A DNA stretch of 64,000 nucleotides. Origin: Pseudonocardia halophobica. GTDB lineage: Bacteria > Actinomycetota > Actinomycetes > Mycobacteriales > Pseudonocardiaceae. The notes beneath the pieces were generated by a model, which did no database searches, was not told the DNA's origin, and was given only the letters and a program-made list of their open reading frames with translations. The stretch's first letter is position 1. The number at the start of each line of letters is the position of its first letter. A program made the translations under genes and the position numbers. Location of the stretch: NCBI RefSeq assembly GCF_027922425.1, contig NZ_BSFQ01000030.1, positions 26,779-90,778 on the forward strand. The letters are read 5' to 3'. Of the stretch, positions 17,724 through 26,890 are shown in pieces.

Positions 17724-18542
17724 TCAGGGACGCATCGGGAGGAAGAGGTCCGTGAAGACCTCCGGCGCGGCGGCGGGGCTGGGCGGGTCGGTGACGATGT
17801 AGAACTCCGTGCCGAAGCCCATCGCGAAGATCGGGTCCGGCATGGCGAGCATGAAGTGCTCGGGCCCCATCTGGCTGGCGTGCACCCGCATCGAGGCGCG
17901 CTTCTGCTCCGCGAAGTCCACGGCCTCGACCCGGTGGGTGATCTCGGCCTCGGGCTTGCCGAAGGTGGGCGGCGGGATCGTCTCGTCCGGGGTCTCCCAG
18001 CCCTCGGGGATCTCGCCGGAGGCCCGCAGCCCGCGCATGCCACGCAGCATCCAGTCGCGGTTGATCGTGTTCTGCGCGACGACCGGCACCCCGGCCAGCT
18101 CCGCCGCCCGCTTGCCGACGCGGTGGACCTGGATGTGGTCGGGGTGGCCGTAGCTGCCGTTGTCGTCGTAGGTGGTGAGGACGTCCGGCTCCTCCTCCTC
18201 GAGGATCACCGCCAGCCGCCGCGCCGCCTGGTCGACGCCCGCCTGCCAGAAGCAGTACGGGGCGTCGTTGGTCGGGTCGCCCATCATCCCGGAGTCGACG
18301 TAGCCCAGGAACTCCACGCGCGCGGCGCCGAGGACCTTGGCCGACTCGTAGCACTCCGCGGAGCGCCGCACCGACAGCTGCTCGCCGTCGGCCAGCGCGC
18401 CCGGGACGGGTTCGCCCAGCTCACCGCGCGTCGCGAAGACCAGCACCACGCGGTGCCCGGCCTTGGCGGCCTTGGCGAGGGTGCCCGCGGTGGTGATCGA
18501 CTCGTCGTCGGGATGGGCCTGGAAGCTGACGATGGTCCCCAC
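17724..18542 (-). CDS. PIG-L/Mca-type amidase (mycothiol-related deacetylase family)
   Basis: A 272-residue zinc hydrolase of the GlcNAc-PI de-N-acetylase (LmbE) family. Zinc ligands appear as AHPDDE (His10, Asp13) and HPDHIQVH (His140); the sequence also has DDNGSYGHPDH. MshB and the mycothiol S-conjugate amidase Mca belong here and this organism should make mycothiol, but length alone does not separate them. A TAGGGT -10 box ends 8 nt before the GTG start. Confidence 0.8.
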   Translation of the reverse strand: MGTIVSFQAHPDDESITTAGTLAKAAKAGHRVVLVFATRGELGEPVPGALADGEQLSVRRSAECYESAKVLGAARVEFLGYVDSGMMGDPTNDAPYCFWQAGVDQAARRLAVILEEEEPDVLTTYDDNGSYGHPDHIQVHRVGKRAAELAGVPVVAQNTINRDWMLRGMRGLRASGEIPEGWETPDETIPPPTFGKPEAEITHRVEAVDFAEQKRASMRVHASQMGPEHFMLAMPDPIFAMGFGTEFYIVTDPPSPAAAPEVFTDLFLPMRP

Positions 18543-18577
18543 GGCGCCGAACCCTACCCGCGCAGGTCACCGGGGGT

Positions 18578-18619
18578 CGTGAGTGCCTACCGCCCCTCTA
18601 GGGGCAGTAGGCACTCACG
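18578..18619. terminator. 42-bp palindrome, copy 1 (terminator-like repeat)
   Basis: A nearly perfect inverted repeat: 13-bp outer arms beginning CGTGAGTGCCTAC, one mismatch, a GCCCC/GGGGC inner stem and a TCTA loop. It lies between the stop of the MoxR-VWA gene and the start of the mca-like gene, both on the minus strand. It would fold as a strong RNA hairpin from either strand. A diverged copy of the same length and loop is at 63456-63497. Confidence 0.75.
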
Positions 18620-18621
18620 GG

Positions 18622-20463
18622 TCAGCAGAGGACCGCGGTCAGGGCCGGGGCGATGTCGGCCAGCCGCCGCACCGCCTGGTAGCTGCCGCCGCCCTTCGCC
18701 GCGAGGGCGCGGGCGGCCTTCTCGGCGTCCTCGTCCGGCAGCGGACAGAGCACGTGCACCCGGTCGATGCCGCCGAGGGCGGTGAGCGGGTCGTCGCCCG
18801 AGGTGTGCAGGCAGTCGGACAGCAGCACGACCATCCGCTCGTCGGCGACCGCGCCCGCCAGCTGCACCGACGCCTCGCGCAGCGCCGCCGCCACGTCCGT
18901 GGTGCCGTGCCCGCGCAGCGCGACCAGCTCGCCGATCAGCTCGTCCGGCGGCCGGCGCACGCCCTGCCGCTGCAGGGTGCGCACCTGGGAGCCGAAGGCG
19001 AGCACGCCGGGCTCGAGCTTGCCCGAACCCGACTCCGACGCCAGTACGACGCCGGCCGCGGACACTGCTGCCAGCGCCACGGCCAGCCCCTGCATCGACC
19101 CCGAGATGTCGACGACGAGCGACACCGCACGCCGGTGGGCCGTCCACCCCCGGGTGACGATCTCGTCCGGCCGCGGCCGCCGGCTCGCCGTCGGCTGCCA
19201 GTTGTCGAGCGTGCGGTCCAGGTCGAGGTCGCCGTCGCCGCCCTTGGCCGGGGCGATCTTCCGGGTGCCCCGCGCCTTGGCCGGCCCGACCTTGCCGAGC
19301 TGGATGAACACCCGGCCCGCGAGCTTGCGCGCCTGGGCCCGCAGCGTCGCGTCCGTGGCGACCGCGAGGTCGGCGAGCAGCGCCGCGGCCTGCTCGGGGT
19401 TCTCGGCGAGCGCCGAGTCGAACGCCGCCTCGTCGAGCTGGCCGACCTCCGGCGAGATCTCCTCGAAACGCTCGTGCCGGGAGCCGAGCTCGCCGCGGCC
19501 CATCGTGCGCTGGCCCCGGCTGTTCTGCGGCTTGTCCCGCCCGGACTGGCCCCCCGATCCCGGAGGAGGGGGGCCGTCAGCTTTTCCCGGGTCGGACTCC
19601 TCCCGGTCGGTCGGCTCGGGCGCGTCCTCCGGCCAGAGCCGCTCCAGCAGCTCGTCGATCACCGACTCCGGGGTGCGGTCCAGCCCGTCGGCGACCTTGA
19701 TCCGGCCGGACAGGGCGGCGTGCGCGGCGTCGCGCGCGGTCTCGCGGGCGGGCTTGTCCTCGCCGCGCAGCTGCGCGAGCCCGGTGAGCACGTGCGCGAG
19801 GTCGATCGCCCCGCGGACGGACGAGCCCATCCGCAGGTCCCGGTGCTCGCGGGTGGCCCGCGTGAGCCCGACGGACAGCTCGTTCACCCAGCCGTCCACC
19901 CCGCTCACCGAGGTCGTGATCGCCCGCTCCGCGTCCTCGGACTGGTAGCCGAGCACCACCCGGCACATCCGGTCGGCGATGGCCTGGCTGACGCGGGCGG
20001 TCCCGATGGCGTCGAACGGGTTCATGGCGGCGATCAGCCGGAAGCCCGGCCCCGCCGTGACCGTGCCGAGCCGCGGCACCGCGATCTCACCCTCCGTGAG
20101 AACGGTGATCAGGACGTTGAGCGTCTCCTCGGGGACCCGGTTGAGCTCCTCGAGGTAGAGCAGCCCGCCCTCGCGCATGGCGGTCAGCAGCGGGCCGTCG
20201 ACGAAGCTCGCCGGCAGGTAACCCTCGTTGAGCACCTGCGCCGGGTCGAAGGCGCCGATCAGGCGGGCCGGCGTGAGCTCGGCGTTGCCCTCCACGAACA
20301 CGACGTGCTGCCCGGCCTCGCGCGCGATCGACCGCAGCAGGGTGGACTTGCCCGTGCCGGGCGGCCCTTCGAGCACGACGTGCCGGCCGGTCGCCAGGGC
20401 GACCGTCAGCACCTCCCGCTCACGACGGAGTCCGACGACGGGCGTCGGAGGGGCGGTCGTCAC
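18622..20463 (-). CDS. MoxR-type AAA+ ATPase fused to a VWA domain
   Basis: A 613-residue protein resembling BchI+BchD or MoxR+VWA partners joined in one chain. The N-terminal AAA+ domain has Walker A GPPGTGKS (33-40) and Walker B LLYLEELNR. A Pro/Gly-rich, charged linker near residues 290-330 leads to a helical region, then a VWA domain with an intact metal site DISGSM (452-457). Such systems use ATP to remodel or insert cofactors into client proteins. No client gene is adjacent. Confidence 0.82.
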   Translation of the reverse strand: MTTAPPTPVVGLRREREVLTVALATGRHVVLEGPPGTGKSTLLRSIAREAGQHVVFVEGNAELTPARLIGAFDPAQVLNEGYLPASFVDGPLLTAMREGGLLYLEELNRVPEETLNVLITVLTEGEIAVPRLGTVTAGPGFRLIAAMNPFDAIGTARVSQAIADRMCRVVLGYQSEDAERAITTSVSGVDGWVNELSVGLTRATREHRDLRMGSSVRGAIDLAHVLTGLAQLRGEDKPARETARDAAHAALSGRIKVADGLDRTPESVIDELLERLWPEDAPEPTDREESDPGKADGPPPPGSGGQSGRDKPQNSRGQRTMGRGELGSRHERFEEISPEVGQLDEAAFDSALAENPEQAAALLADLAVATDATLRAQARKLAGRVFIQLGKVGPAKARGTRKIAPAKGGDGDLDLDRTLDNWQPTASRRPRPDEIVTRGWTAHRRAVSLVVDISGSMQGLAVALAAVSAAGVVLASESGSGKLEPGVLAFGSQVRTLQRQGVRRPPDELIGELVALRGHGTTDVAAALREASVQLAGAVADERMVVLLSDCLHTSGDDPLTALGGIDRVHVLCPLPDEDAEKAARALAAKGGGSYQAVRRLADIAPALTAVLC

Positions 20464-20558
20464 GAATACCTCCTACGAAGGGGTGGCACCGGCGCCTACC
20501 CCGACTCATTGGTAGCAAATCCCCGCCGCGCACGGGAGAGGTGATCTTCTACGCGTCG

Positions 20559-20586
20559 TTGACGGCGCGTGATCTCGCTGTAGAGT
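20559..20586 (+). promoter_or_regulatory. Predicted sigma70-type promoter of the acyl-CoA ligase
   Basis: TTGACG and TAGAGT are separated by 16 bp, and the ligase ATG is 33 nt further on. The 156-bp region to the MoxR-VWA start holds nothing else I can name. Confidence 0.5.
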
Positions 20587-20619
20587 TCGACCACCCGAAC
20601 AGGCACAGGAGCCCGGTTC

Positions 20620-22176
20620 ATGAGCGAACTCTTCAACGCTGCGGAGTACCTGACCGAAAGCCGGGTGTCGGCGGGCGACGGCGCCCGCACCGCGGTCCAC
20701 CACCCGCGGGGCACCCTCACCTACTCGGAGCTCGCCGCGGAGGTCCGCCGGGTCGCCGGTGGGCTGGCCGGGATCGGCGTGCGTCCCGAGGAGCGGGTCG
20801 TGCTCTGCATGGCCGACGACGTCGAGCTGTTCACCGGCATCCTCGCCACCATGTACCTCGGCGCGGTCGCCGTGCCGTGCTCCACGATGCTCACGGGCGC
20901 CGAGCTGGGCACGCTCGTCGTCGACTCCCGTGCCCGCGTGCTGATCGGCAGCCACCAGTTCACCGAGGCCGTGCACAGCGCCGCGGCCAGCGCGCCGGAC
21001 CTGCGCCAGCTCGTCCTCGCCGGCGCCGACCCGGTCGCGCCCGCGCCCGGCGTCAGTGCCCTGACCTGGGAGCAGATGCTCGCCGCCGGTGCGCCGCTCG
21101 AGGCCGCGTACCCCACCTGGGACGAGTCGCCCGCCCTGTGGCTCTACACGTCCGGCACCACCGGCAAGCCCAAGGGCGCGATGCACCGGCACGCGGACAT
21201 CCGCTACGTCGCCGAGACCTACGGGCAGCAGGTCCTCGGCATCCGGCCGGACGACGTGTGCCTGTCCGTCGCCAAGCTCTTCTTCGCGTACGGCATCGGC
21301 AACTCGATGTTCTTCCCGCTGTCGGTCGGCGCCTCGGCGGTGCTGCAGCCCGCCCGTCCGACGCCGGACCTCATCGCGAGCGACGCCCGGACCTACGGCG
21401 CCACGCTGCTGTTCGGCGTCCCCAGCTTCTGGGGCCCGCTGCTGGCCGCCGACGTGCCCGACGACGCCCTCGCCGGCGTCCGGCAGGGCGTCTCGGCCGG
21501 CGAGACCCTGCCGGCCCGCATGTTCACCGGCATCCGGGACCGCTTCGGCGTCGAGATCCTCGACGGCATCGGCTCCACCGAGGCCCTGCACATCTTCATC
21601 TCGAACCGGCCCGGCGCCGTCGTGCCGGGCAGCTCGGGCTTCCCGGTGCCCGGCTACGAGATCGAGCTGCGCCGCACGGACGGCTCGGTGATCTCCGGGA
21701 CCGGCGAGTCCGGCATGTTGTGGATCTCCGGCGACTCGATCTGCACCGGGTACTGGTGCCGCACCGCCGTGAACCGGCAGGTGTTCCAGGGCGAGTGGAT
21801 GCGCACCGGGGACCAGTACGTGCGCAACGACGACGGCAGCCTCACCTGCCTCGGCCGCACGGACGACGTGCTCAAGGTCGGCGGGATCTGGGTCGCGCCG
21901 GCCGAGGTGGAGTCCCGGCTGCTGGAGCACCCGGCGCTGGCCGAGGCGGTCGTCGTCGGGATCCCGGACGCCGACGGCCTGGACAAGCCCGTCGCCTACG
22001 TCGTGCCGCGGGCGGGTGCGGTGGTCGACCCGGACGAGGTGGTGGCCTTCTGCAGGGCGGGCCTGGCCTCGTTCAAGCGGCCGCGCTCGGTGATCGTGGT
22101 CGAGGAGCTGCCGAAGACCGCGACCGGGAAGGTCCAGCGCTACCGCCTGCGGCAGAACCACCCCGTCACGGCGTAG
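20620..22176 (+). CDS. Benzoate-CoA ligase family acyl-CoA synthetase
   Basis: A 518-residue AMP-forming ligase. The phosphate loop is YTSGTTGKPKG, the A8 hinge region has RTDDVLKVGG, and the C-terminal catalytic lysine is in PKTATGKVQR. The stretch AKLFFAYGIGNSMFFPLSVG is characteristic of benzoate/4-hydroxybenzoate/2-aminobenzoate-CoA ligases, so an aromatic acid is the expected substrate. No ring-cleavage genes are nearby, so the exact acid is open. Confidence 0.85.
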   Translation: MSELFNAAEYLTESRVSAGDGARTAVHHPRGTLTYSELAAEVRRVAGGLAGIGVRPEERVVLCMADDVELFTGILATMYLGAVAVPCSTMLTGAELGTLVVDSRARVLIGSHQFTEAVHSAAASAPDLRQLVLAGADPVAPAPGVSALTWEQMLAAGAPLEAAYPTWDESPALWLYTSGTTGKPKGAMHRHADIRYVAETYGQQVLGIRPDDVCLSVAKLFFAYGIGNSMFFPLSVGASAVLQPARPTPDLIASDARTYGATLLFGVPSFWGPLLAADVPDDALAGVRQGVSAGETLPARMFTGIRDRFGVEILDGIGSTEALHIFISNRPGAVVPGSSGFPVPGYEIELRRTDGSVISGTGESGMLWISGDSICTGYWCRTAVNRQVFQGEWMRTGDQYVRNDDGSLTCLGRTDDVLKVGGIWVAPAEVESRLLEHPALAEAVVVGIPDADGLDKPVAYVVPRAGAVVDPDEVVAFCRAGLASFKRPRSVIVVEELPKTATGKVQRYRLRQNHPVTA

Positions 22177-22191
22177 CGCCCCACACGGCAC

Positions 22192-22218
22192 CGGCGCCCG
22201 CACAGGATGCGGGCGCCG
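22192..22218 (+). terminator. Hairpin terminator of the ligase gene
   Basis: An 11-bp perfect stem (CGGCGCCCGCA with its complement) and a CAGGA loop, 16 nt after the stop codon. There is no U-run, as is usual in actinobacteria. Confidence 0.65.
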
Positions 22219-22323
22219 ATCGTCGCCGCGGCCCGGGACAGGGCCGGATACCGAGCCCGACCAGTGCGAACCCCGGCCACGGCGGCGAGTGCGACGCGAG
22301 CCACGCGGGCGAGACGAACGCGC

Positions 22324-23367
22324 TCAGTAGAACTCGACGGTGTCGACGATGTTGCGTAGTGGGCGGCCGTCGAGCAGGCGGGAGGCGTTGTCCGCGAACA
22401 GCTCCGCGATCCGCCGGTCCTCCTGCCGGTCGAGGGTGGCGGTGTGCGGGCTGATCAGGACGTTCTCGAGGTCCCACAGCGGGCTGGCCGGGTCGAGGGG
22501 CTCCTCCGCCACCACGTCGAGCGCGGCGAACCCGATCCGCCCGTCGCGCAGCGCCTCGACCAGGGCCGGCTCGTCGATCACCGTGCCGCGCCCGACGTTG
22601 ACCAGCGTGCAGTCCGGCCGGACCGCCGCCAGCATCGCGGGGCCGATCAGGCGCTCGGTCGCGGCCGTGGCGGGCAGCGTCACGACGATCCCGTCGACCC
22701 GCCCGACGACGGAGGCGAGGTCGTCGGGGTGCACCACCTCGTCGACGCCCTCGGGCGGCGGCCCCGGCCGGCGCGCGGTCCCGATCACCCGGCAGTCGAA
22801 GGCGCGCAGCCGCCGCACCACCTCGCGGCCGATCCCGCCGAGGCCCACCACGAGGACGGTCCGGTCGGCGAGCTGCCCCATGAACCACCGCGGGCCCCAC
22901 TCGTGCGCGCGTTGCCGGGCCTGCAGCCGCGGCAGGGTCTTGGCCCCCGCGAGCAGGCCGAACACGGCGAACTCGGCGAGCGGGCCACCGTGCACGCCCG
23001 CCGTGGTCGTGAAGACGACCCGCTCCAGCTGCGCCGCGGTGAGGCCCGCGGCACGGACCGTGGCCCCTCCCCCGGCGGCCATGGTCTGCACCCAGCGCAG
23101 CCGGGGGTTGGCCGCGACGGTACGGGCCAGCGCGGCGGCGTCGTGCTCGCCGGGGATGCCGTAGAGGGCGTCGGCGGAGTCGAGCAGCTCCTCGAACCGC
23201 CGCTGCTGTGCGGGGGTGCGCCGCCAGTCCGGGTCGCCGGTGTGGTCGGAGGGCCAGCGCATCGGCGGCAGCAGCGCGTGCTCGCGGACCAGGGTCAGGC
23301 GGGGTTCCCGCTCCTCGACGAGCCGGCAGAGGTCCTCGTCGAGCGGGGTGGCCAGGACGACGCGCAC
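22324..23367 (-). CDS. D-isomer-specific 2-hydroxyacid dehydrogenase
   Basis: A 347-residue NAD(P)-dependent dehydrogenase. The cofactor loop is VLVVGLGGIGREVVRRL, the catalytic Arg is in LVNVGRGTVIDE, the Glu is in VVAEEPLD and the His is in ISPHTA. It reduces 2-oxoacids or oxidises D-2-hydroxyacids in the cytoplasm; the substrate is not evident. The GTG at 23367 is the natural start; a far longer open frame upstream is a shadow. It is divergent from an alpha/beta hydrolase. Confidence 0.88.
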   Translation of the reverse strand: MRVVLATPLDEDLCRLVEEREPRLTLVREHALLPPMRWPSDHTGDPDWRRTPAQQRRFEELLDSADALYGIPGEHDAAALARTVAANPRLRWVQTMAAGGGATVRAAGLTAAQLERVVFTTTAGVHGGPLAEFAVFGLLAGAKTLPRLQARQRAHEWGPRWFMGQLADRTVLVVGLGGIGREVVRRLRAFDCRVIGTARRPGPPPEGVDEVVHPDDLASVVGRVDGIVVTLPATAATERLIGPAMLAAVRPDCTLVNVGRGTVIDEPALVEALRDGRIGFAALDVVAEEPLDPASPLWDLENVLISPHTATLDRQEDRRIAELFADNASRLLDGRPLRNIVDTVEFY

Positions 23368-23427
23368 GTCCCCGACCCTGCCGGACGGCGGATTGACCAC
23401 ACGCCACCGGCCCCCGACGATCACGCC

Positions 23428-24477
23428 ATGACGCTGCTGCGCGGAGTGCGGTCCGCCACCGTCGACACCGACCGCCTCCGCATGCACCTGCTGGAGTCCG
23501 GTCCCGAGGGCGGCGAGCCGCTCGTCCTGCTGCACGGCAACCTCTCCACCGCCCGCTTCTACGAGCACCTCATGCCCCGGTTGGGCGAGCGGTACCGGGT
23601 GATCGCGCCGGACATGCGCGGCTTCGGCGACACCGAGCCGAAGGCGCTCGACGCCACCCGCGGCCTCGGCGACTGGGCGGACGACACCGCCTCGCTGCTG
23701 CGCGCCCTCGGGATCGACCGGCCGCCGCACCTCGTGGGCTGGTCCACGGCCGGCGCCGCGATCGCCGCGTACGCGAAGAGCCTGCCCGTCGCCTCGCTGA
23801 CCTTCCTCGACCCGGTCTCCCCCTACGGCTACGGCGGCGTCCGCGCCGACGGCTCGCCGGTCTCCCCCGACTTCGCCGGTTCGGGCGGCGGCGCGGCCAA
23901 CCCCGAGGTCGTCGCGCGGCTCGCCGCGCAGGACGCCTCGGACGAGAGCGCCTTCTCCATCCGCAACGTCATGCGGGCGCTGTACTGGTCGCCGACCTAC
24001 CAGCTGCCCTCGGACCGCGAGGACGTCCTGGTCGCGGAGGTGCTCAAGACCCTCGTCGGCGACGACGGCTACCCCGGTGACACCGCGACGTCGTCGCACT
24101 GGCCGGGCATCGCGCCCGGCAGCCGCGGCATCCTGAACGCGTTGTCGCCGAAGTACTGCCGGTGGGCGGACCTCGTGGACCTCGACCCGAAGCCGCCGGT
24201 GCTCTGGACCCACGGGAGCGCGGACCTCGTCGTGTCCGACGCGTCCCCGCTCGACTTCGGCGTGCTCGGCGCGAGCGGCGCGGTCCCCGGTTGGCCCGGC
24301 GAGGAGGGATTCCCCGCGCAGCCGATGGTCACCCAGATCCGCGAGGTGCTCGACGCGTACGCCGCCGCGGGCGGGCGGGTCACCGTCGAGATCTTCGACG
24401 GCAGCGGGCACGGCCCGCACGTCGACGCCGCGGACCGCTGGACCGAGGTCCTGCTCGCGTTCCTCGCCGGTGCCTGA
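23428..24477 (+). CDS. Alpha/beta hydrolase
   Basis: A 349-residue alpha/beta-hydrolase-fold protein. The oxyanion HGNLS motif follows LVLL near residue 36. The nucleophile elbow is VGWSTAG, and the C-terminal histidine is in SGHGPHVD. The substrate is unknown; epoxide- or ester-hydrolase-like functions are possible. Confidence 0.82.
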   Translation: MTLLRGVRSATVDTDRLRMHLLESGPEGGEPLVLLHGNLSTARFYEHLMPRLGERYRVIAPDMRGFGDTEPKALDATRGLGDWADDTASLLRALGIDRPPHLVGWSTAGAAIAAYAKSLPVASLTFLDPVSPYGYGGVRADGSPVSPDFAGSGGGAANPEVVARLAAQDASDESAFSIRNVMRALYWSPTYQLPSDREDVLVAEVLKTLVGDDGYPGDTATSSHWPGIAPGSRGILNALSPKYCRWADLVDLDPKPPVLWTHGSADLVVSDASPLDFGVLGASGAVPGWPGEEGFPAQPMVTQIREVLDAYAAAGGRVTVEIFDGSGHGPHVDAADRWTEVLLAFLAGA

Positions 24478-24534
24478 GTACGACGATCGGGTGAACGACC
24501 GTCGGAGCGCCGCCGCGCCGTCCGATGGAGGGGT

Positions 24535-25077
24535 GTGAGCGGACCACAGGGCCCCACGAGCGGGGTCGAGCCCGACCCGGGGCTCGACCTGCTCGCCCTG
24601 TACGACTCCGCGCTGCCCGAGATCTACGGCTACCTGCTGGCCCGCTGCGGCCGGCGGGCGCTCGCCGAGGACCTCACGGCGGAGGTGTTCCTGGCCGCGG
24701 TCGCGGCGTGCCGGTCCGGCACGCCGCGGGTCAGCACGGCGTGGCTGGTCGGGATCGCCCGGCACAAGCTCGTCGACCACTGGCGGTCGCTGGAGATCCG
24801 GGACCGCGCGCTCCGGGTGCTGGAGGCACCGGAGGCCGAGGACCCCTGGGAGGCCGAGCTCGACGCCCTGCTCGCCCGCGAGGTCCTCGACGCCCAGGCC
24901 CCGCAGCACCGGGCCGCCCTGACCCTGCGTTACCTCGACGGGCTCTCCGTCCCCGAGGTCGCCGAGATCATGGGCCGGACCGTGCACGCCACCGAGGCGC
25001 TGCTCGTCCGGGCGCGCGGCGCGTACCGGCGCAGCTACACCGCCCACACCGACTGGACCGGAGGAGGCCCGGCATGA
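24535..25077 (+). CDS. ECF-type RNA polymerase sigma factor
   Basis: A 180-residue sigma-70 family member. Region 2 is seen in ALYDSALPEIYGYLLARCG followed by AEDLTAEVFL. Region 4 is seen in HRAALTLRYLDGLSVPEVAE with the helix-turn-helix ending LLVRARGAYRR. No anti-sigma factor follows. Instead, the next gene overlaps its stop (ATGA) and encodes a glyoxalase-like protein that starts with an anti-sigma-like peptide. The sigma and its partner probably form one regulatory unit. Confidence 0.85.
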   Translation: MSGPQGPTSGVEPDPGLDLLALYDSALPEIYGYLLARCGRRALAEDLTAEVFLAAVAACRSGTPRVSTAWLVGIARHKLVDHWRSLEIRDRALRVLEAPEAEDPWEAELDALLAREVLDAQAPQHRAALTLRYLDGLSVPEVAEIMGRTVHATEALLVRARGAYRRSYTAHTDWTGGGPA

Positions 25078-25634
25078 CCGATCCGCTGGACGTCCTCCGC
25101 GAGCCGATCCGGCCCGTCCACCCCGATCCGGGGTTCGCCGCGCGGTTGCGCGGGCGCCTCGAACGGCTGGTGCTCGGGCCCGAGAGCGAGGAGGGCCGCG
25201 TGAGCCTGACCGACGAGTCCGCGACCACCGCCGCGGCGGCACTGCCGCTGCACACGCTGACCCCGTACCTGGCCGTCCCCGACGCCGAGGCCGCCCTCGA
25301 CTTCTACGTCGACGTGTTCGGCGCGGTCCGCCGCGGCGAGCCGATCGTGATGCCGGACGGGCGGATCGGGCACGCGGAGATGGCGCTCGGCGACTCGGTC
25401 GTGATGCTCGCCGAGGAGTTCCCCGAGCTGGGGCTGCGGGCGCCGGCGCCGGACGCGGTGTCGGTGTCGCTGCGCCTCGAGGTCGCCGACCCCGACGCCG
25501 TGGTGGAACGGGCGGTCGCGCGGGGTGCGTACCTGGAGCGGCCGGTCACGGACTCGCCCTACGGGCGCGGCGGCGTCGTCGTCGACCCCGCCGGGCACCG
25601 CTGGATGGTCTCCCGCGCCCCCGCCGACTCCTGA
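25074..25634 (+). CDS. VOC/glyoxalase-fold protein with sigma-partner N terminus
   Basis: A 186-residue protein. Residues 1-45 (DVLREPIRPVHPDPGFAARL then RGRLERLVLG) look like the short leader found on proteins encoded after ECF sigma factors. Residues ~55-180 form a vicinal-oxygen-chelate domain with paired beta-alpha-beta-beta-beta units (YLAVPDAEAALDFYVDVFGA, HRWMVSR). Translation is coupled to the sigma gene by an ATGA overlap. It may sense or modify a small ligand that controls the sigma factor; this is inference from context. Confidence 0.75.
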   Translation: MTDPLDVLREPIRPVHPDPGFAARLRGRLERLVLGPESEEGRVSLTDESATTAAAALPLHTLTPYLAVPDAEAALDFYVDVFGAVRRGEPIVMPDGRIGHAEMALGDSVVMLAEEFPELGLRAPAPDAVSVSLRLEVADPDAVVERAVARGAYLERPVTDSPYGRGGVVVDPAGHRWMVSRAPADS

Positions 25635-25635
25635 C

Positions 25636-26805
25636 TCACGCCGGCAGCAGGGACTCCACGACGTCGGCCGCGGCCCGGGCGCCACCCTCCGCCCGGACCT
25701 CCGCGCGCAGGGCGGCGCAGCGGGTCGCCACCTCCGGCGACTCGGTGAGCTCGAGCAACGCCTGCCGCAGCCGCTCCGCCGTCGCCTCCTCCCGCGGGAC
25801 GTGCCGGCCGACCCCGAGCGCCTCGAGCAGCGCCGCGTTGCCGAACTGGTCGACGGCCTGCGGCACCGCGATCATCGGGACGCCCTGGTAGAGCCCCTCC
25901 GAGCAGCCGCCGGAGCCGGCGTGCGTCACGAAGGCGCGGGCGTGGCCGAGCGCCGCGAACTGCGGCACCCACCGGTGGACCTCGACGTTCGACGGCAACG
26001 GCCCGATCTCCGCGGCCGACACGTGCGCCCCCGCGGCGATCACGACCCGCCAGCCGAGCGGCGCGAAGGCCTCGACACAGGCCCGGTAGAGGTCCGGCTG
26101 CCGGGTGTAGTTCGACCCCAGCGACACCAGCACCATCTGCTCCGTGCCCGACGGATCGGCCGGCCACTCCTCGTGCCGCCGGTCCAGCGCCGGCCCGACG
26201 AAGGTGTACACGCGCTCGTCGACCCGGTCGGCGTTCGGCTGCATGGCCCGCGGGATCTCGACGACGCAGCGCGGCGGCCGGCCGGCGAACTCGTCCGGCG
26301 TGAGCGCGATGCCGAGCCCGTCGAGCCACGCCCGGAACCGCCGCTGGTACGCGGCGTGCTCCGGGGTGTTGCGGAAGGCCAGCGCCTCGGCCATGTCCTC
26401 CTCGAACCCCTCCCACGCCACCATCGACGGCGAGAGCTGGACGAGCGGCAGGCACCACCGCGCCGCGAGGGCGCGACCGGGGTAGCCGCCGATGTCGTAG
26501 AGCACGAGGTCGGGCGGGTCGCCGGCGAGGGCCTTCTCGACCTGCGGGTACACGTGCTCCGCCTCGTCGAGGAAGATCGACATGCCGGCGACGGGGTCCT
26601 CCGGCCACGACTCGCCCCGCGACTCGTCCGGCACCAGGGAGTCGACGACGAGCGGGACCGCGCCCGCCGCCGCGACGGTCGCGGCGAAGGACCCGGGGAT
26701 GACCCAGGAGACGCGGTGGCCGCGTTCGGCCAGCTCGGCGACGACGCCCAGGTGCGGGTTGGTGTGGCCGTGCGCGCCGACGCCGGCCATGAGGATGTGC
26801 GACAA
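25636..26805 (-). CDS. Macrolide-type glycosyltransferase (MGT/UGT fold)
   Basis: A 389-residue GT1-family enzyme. The N terminus LSHILMAGVGAHGHTNPHLG and the C-terminal donor site THAGSGGCSEGLYQGVPMIA with PQAVDQFGN match macrolide glycosyltransferases, which inactivate macrolides by attaching a sugar from a UDP donor. I choose the TTG at 26805: it has a GGAG site 5 nt upstream and matches the usual MSHIL start of the family. A GTG at 26883 is in frame but its ribosome site is only 2 nt away and it would translate a hairpin. The 5' leader contains a short ORF and a hairpin, so expression may be controlled by attenuation. Confidence 0.85.
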   Translation of the reverse strand: MSHILMAGVGAHGHTNPHLGVVAELAERGHRVSWVIPGSFAATVAAAGAVPLVVDSLVPDESRGESWPEDPVAGMSIFLDEAEHVYPQVEKALAGDPPDLVLYDIGGYPGRALAARWCLPLVQLSPSMVAWEGFEEDMAEALAFRNTPEHAAYQRRFRAWLDGLGIALTPDEFAGRPPRCVVEIPRAMQPNADRVDERVYTFVGPALDRRHEEWPADPSGTEQMVLVSLGSNYTRQPDLYRACVEAFAPLGWRVVIAAGAHVSAAEIGPLPSNVEVHRWVPQFAALGHARAFVTHAGSGGCSEGLYQGVPMIAVPQAVDQFGNAALLEALGVGRHVPREEATAERLRQALLELTESPEVATRCAALRAEVRAEGGARAAADVVESLLPA

Positions 26806-26847
26806 GGGGACTCCAGGAGCTCTGCGGGTGCGACGGACGGACATGCG

Positions 26848-26876
26848 GACGACCCCGCGCGGGAGGCGGGGTCGTC
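26848..26876 (-). terminator. Leader hairpin before the glycosyltransferase (candidate attenuator)
   Basis: An 11-bp perfect stem (GACGACCCCGC with its complement) and a 7-nt loop, between a 7-codon ORF and the TTG start of the glycosyltransferase. It could end transcription of the upstream SDR gene, act as a conditional terminator in the glycosyltransferase leader, or both. Confidence 0.55.
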
Positions 26877-26890
26877 GGGGCACGGCCTCC

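Noticed and set aside
25636..26883. GTG at 26883 as the start of the glycosyltransferase
   Set aside because: Its ribosome site would be only 2 nt away and the added residues merely translate the leader hairpin; the TTG at 26805 fits the family start and has proper spacing.
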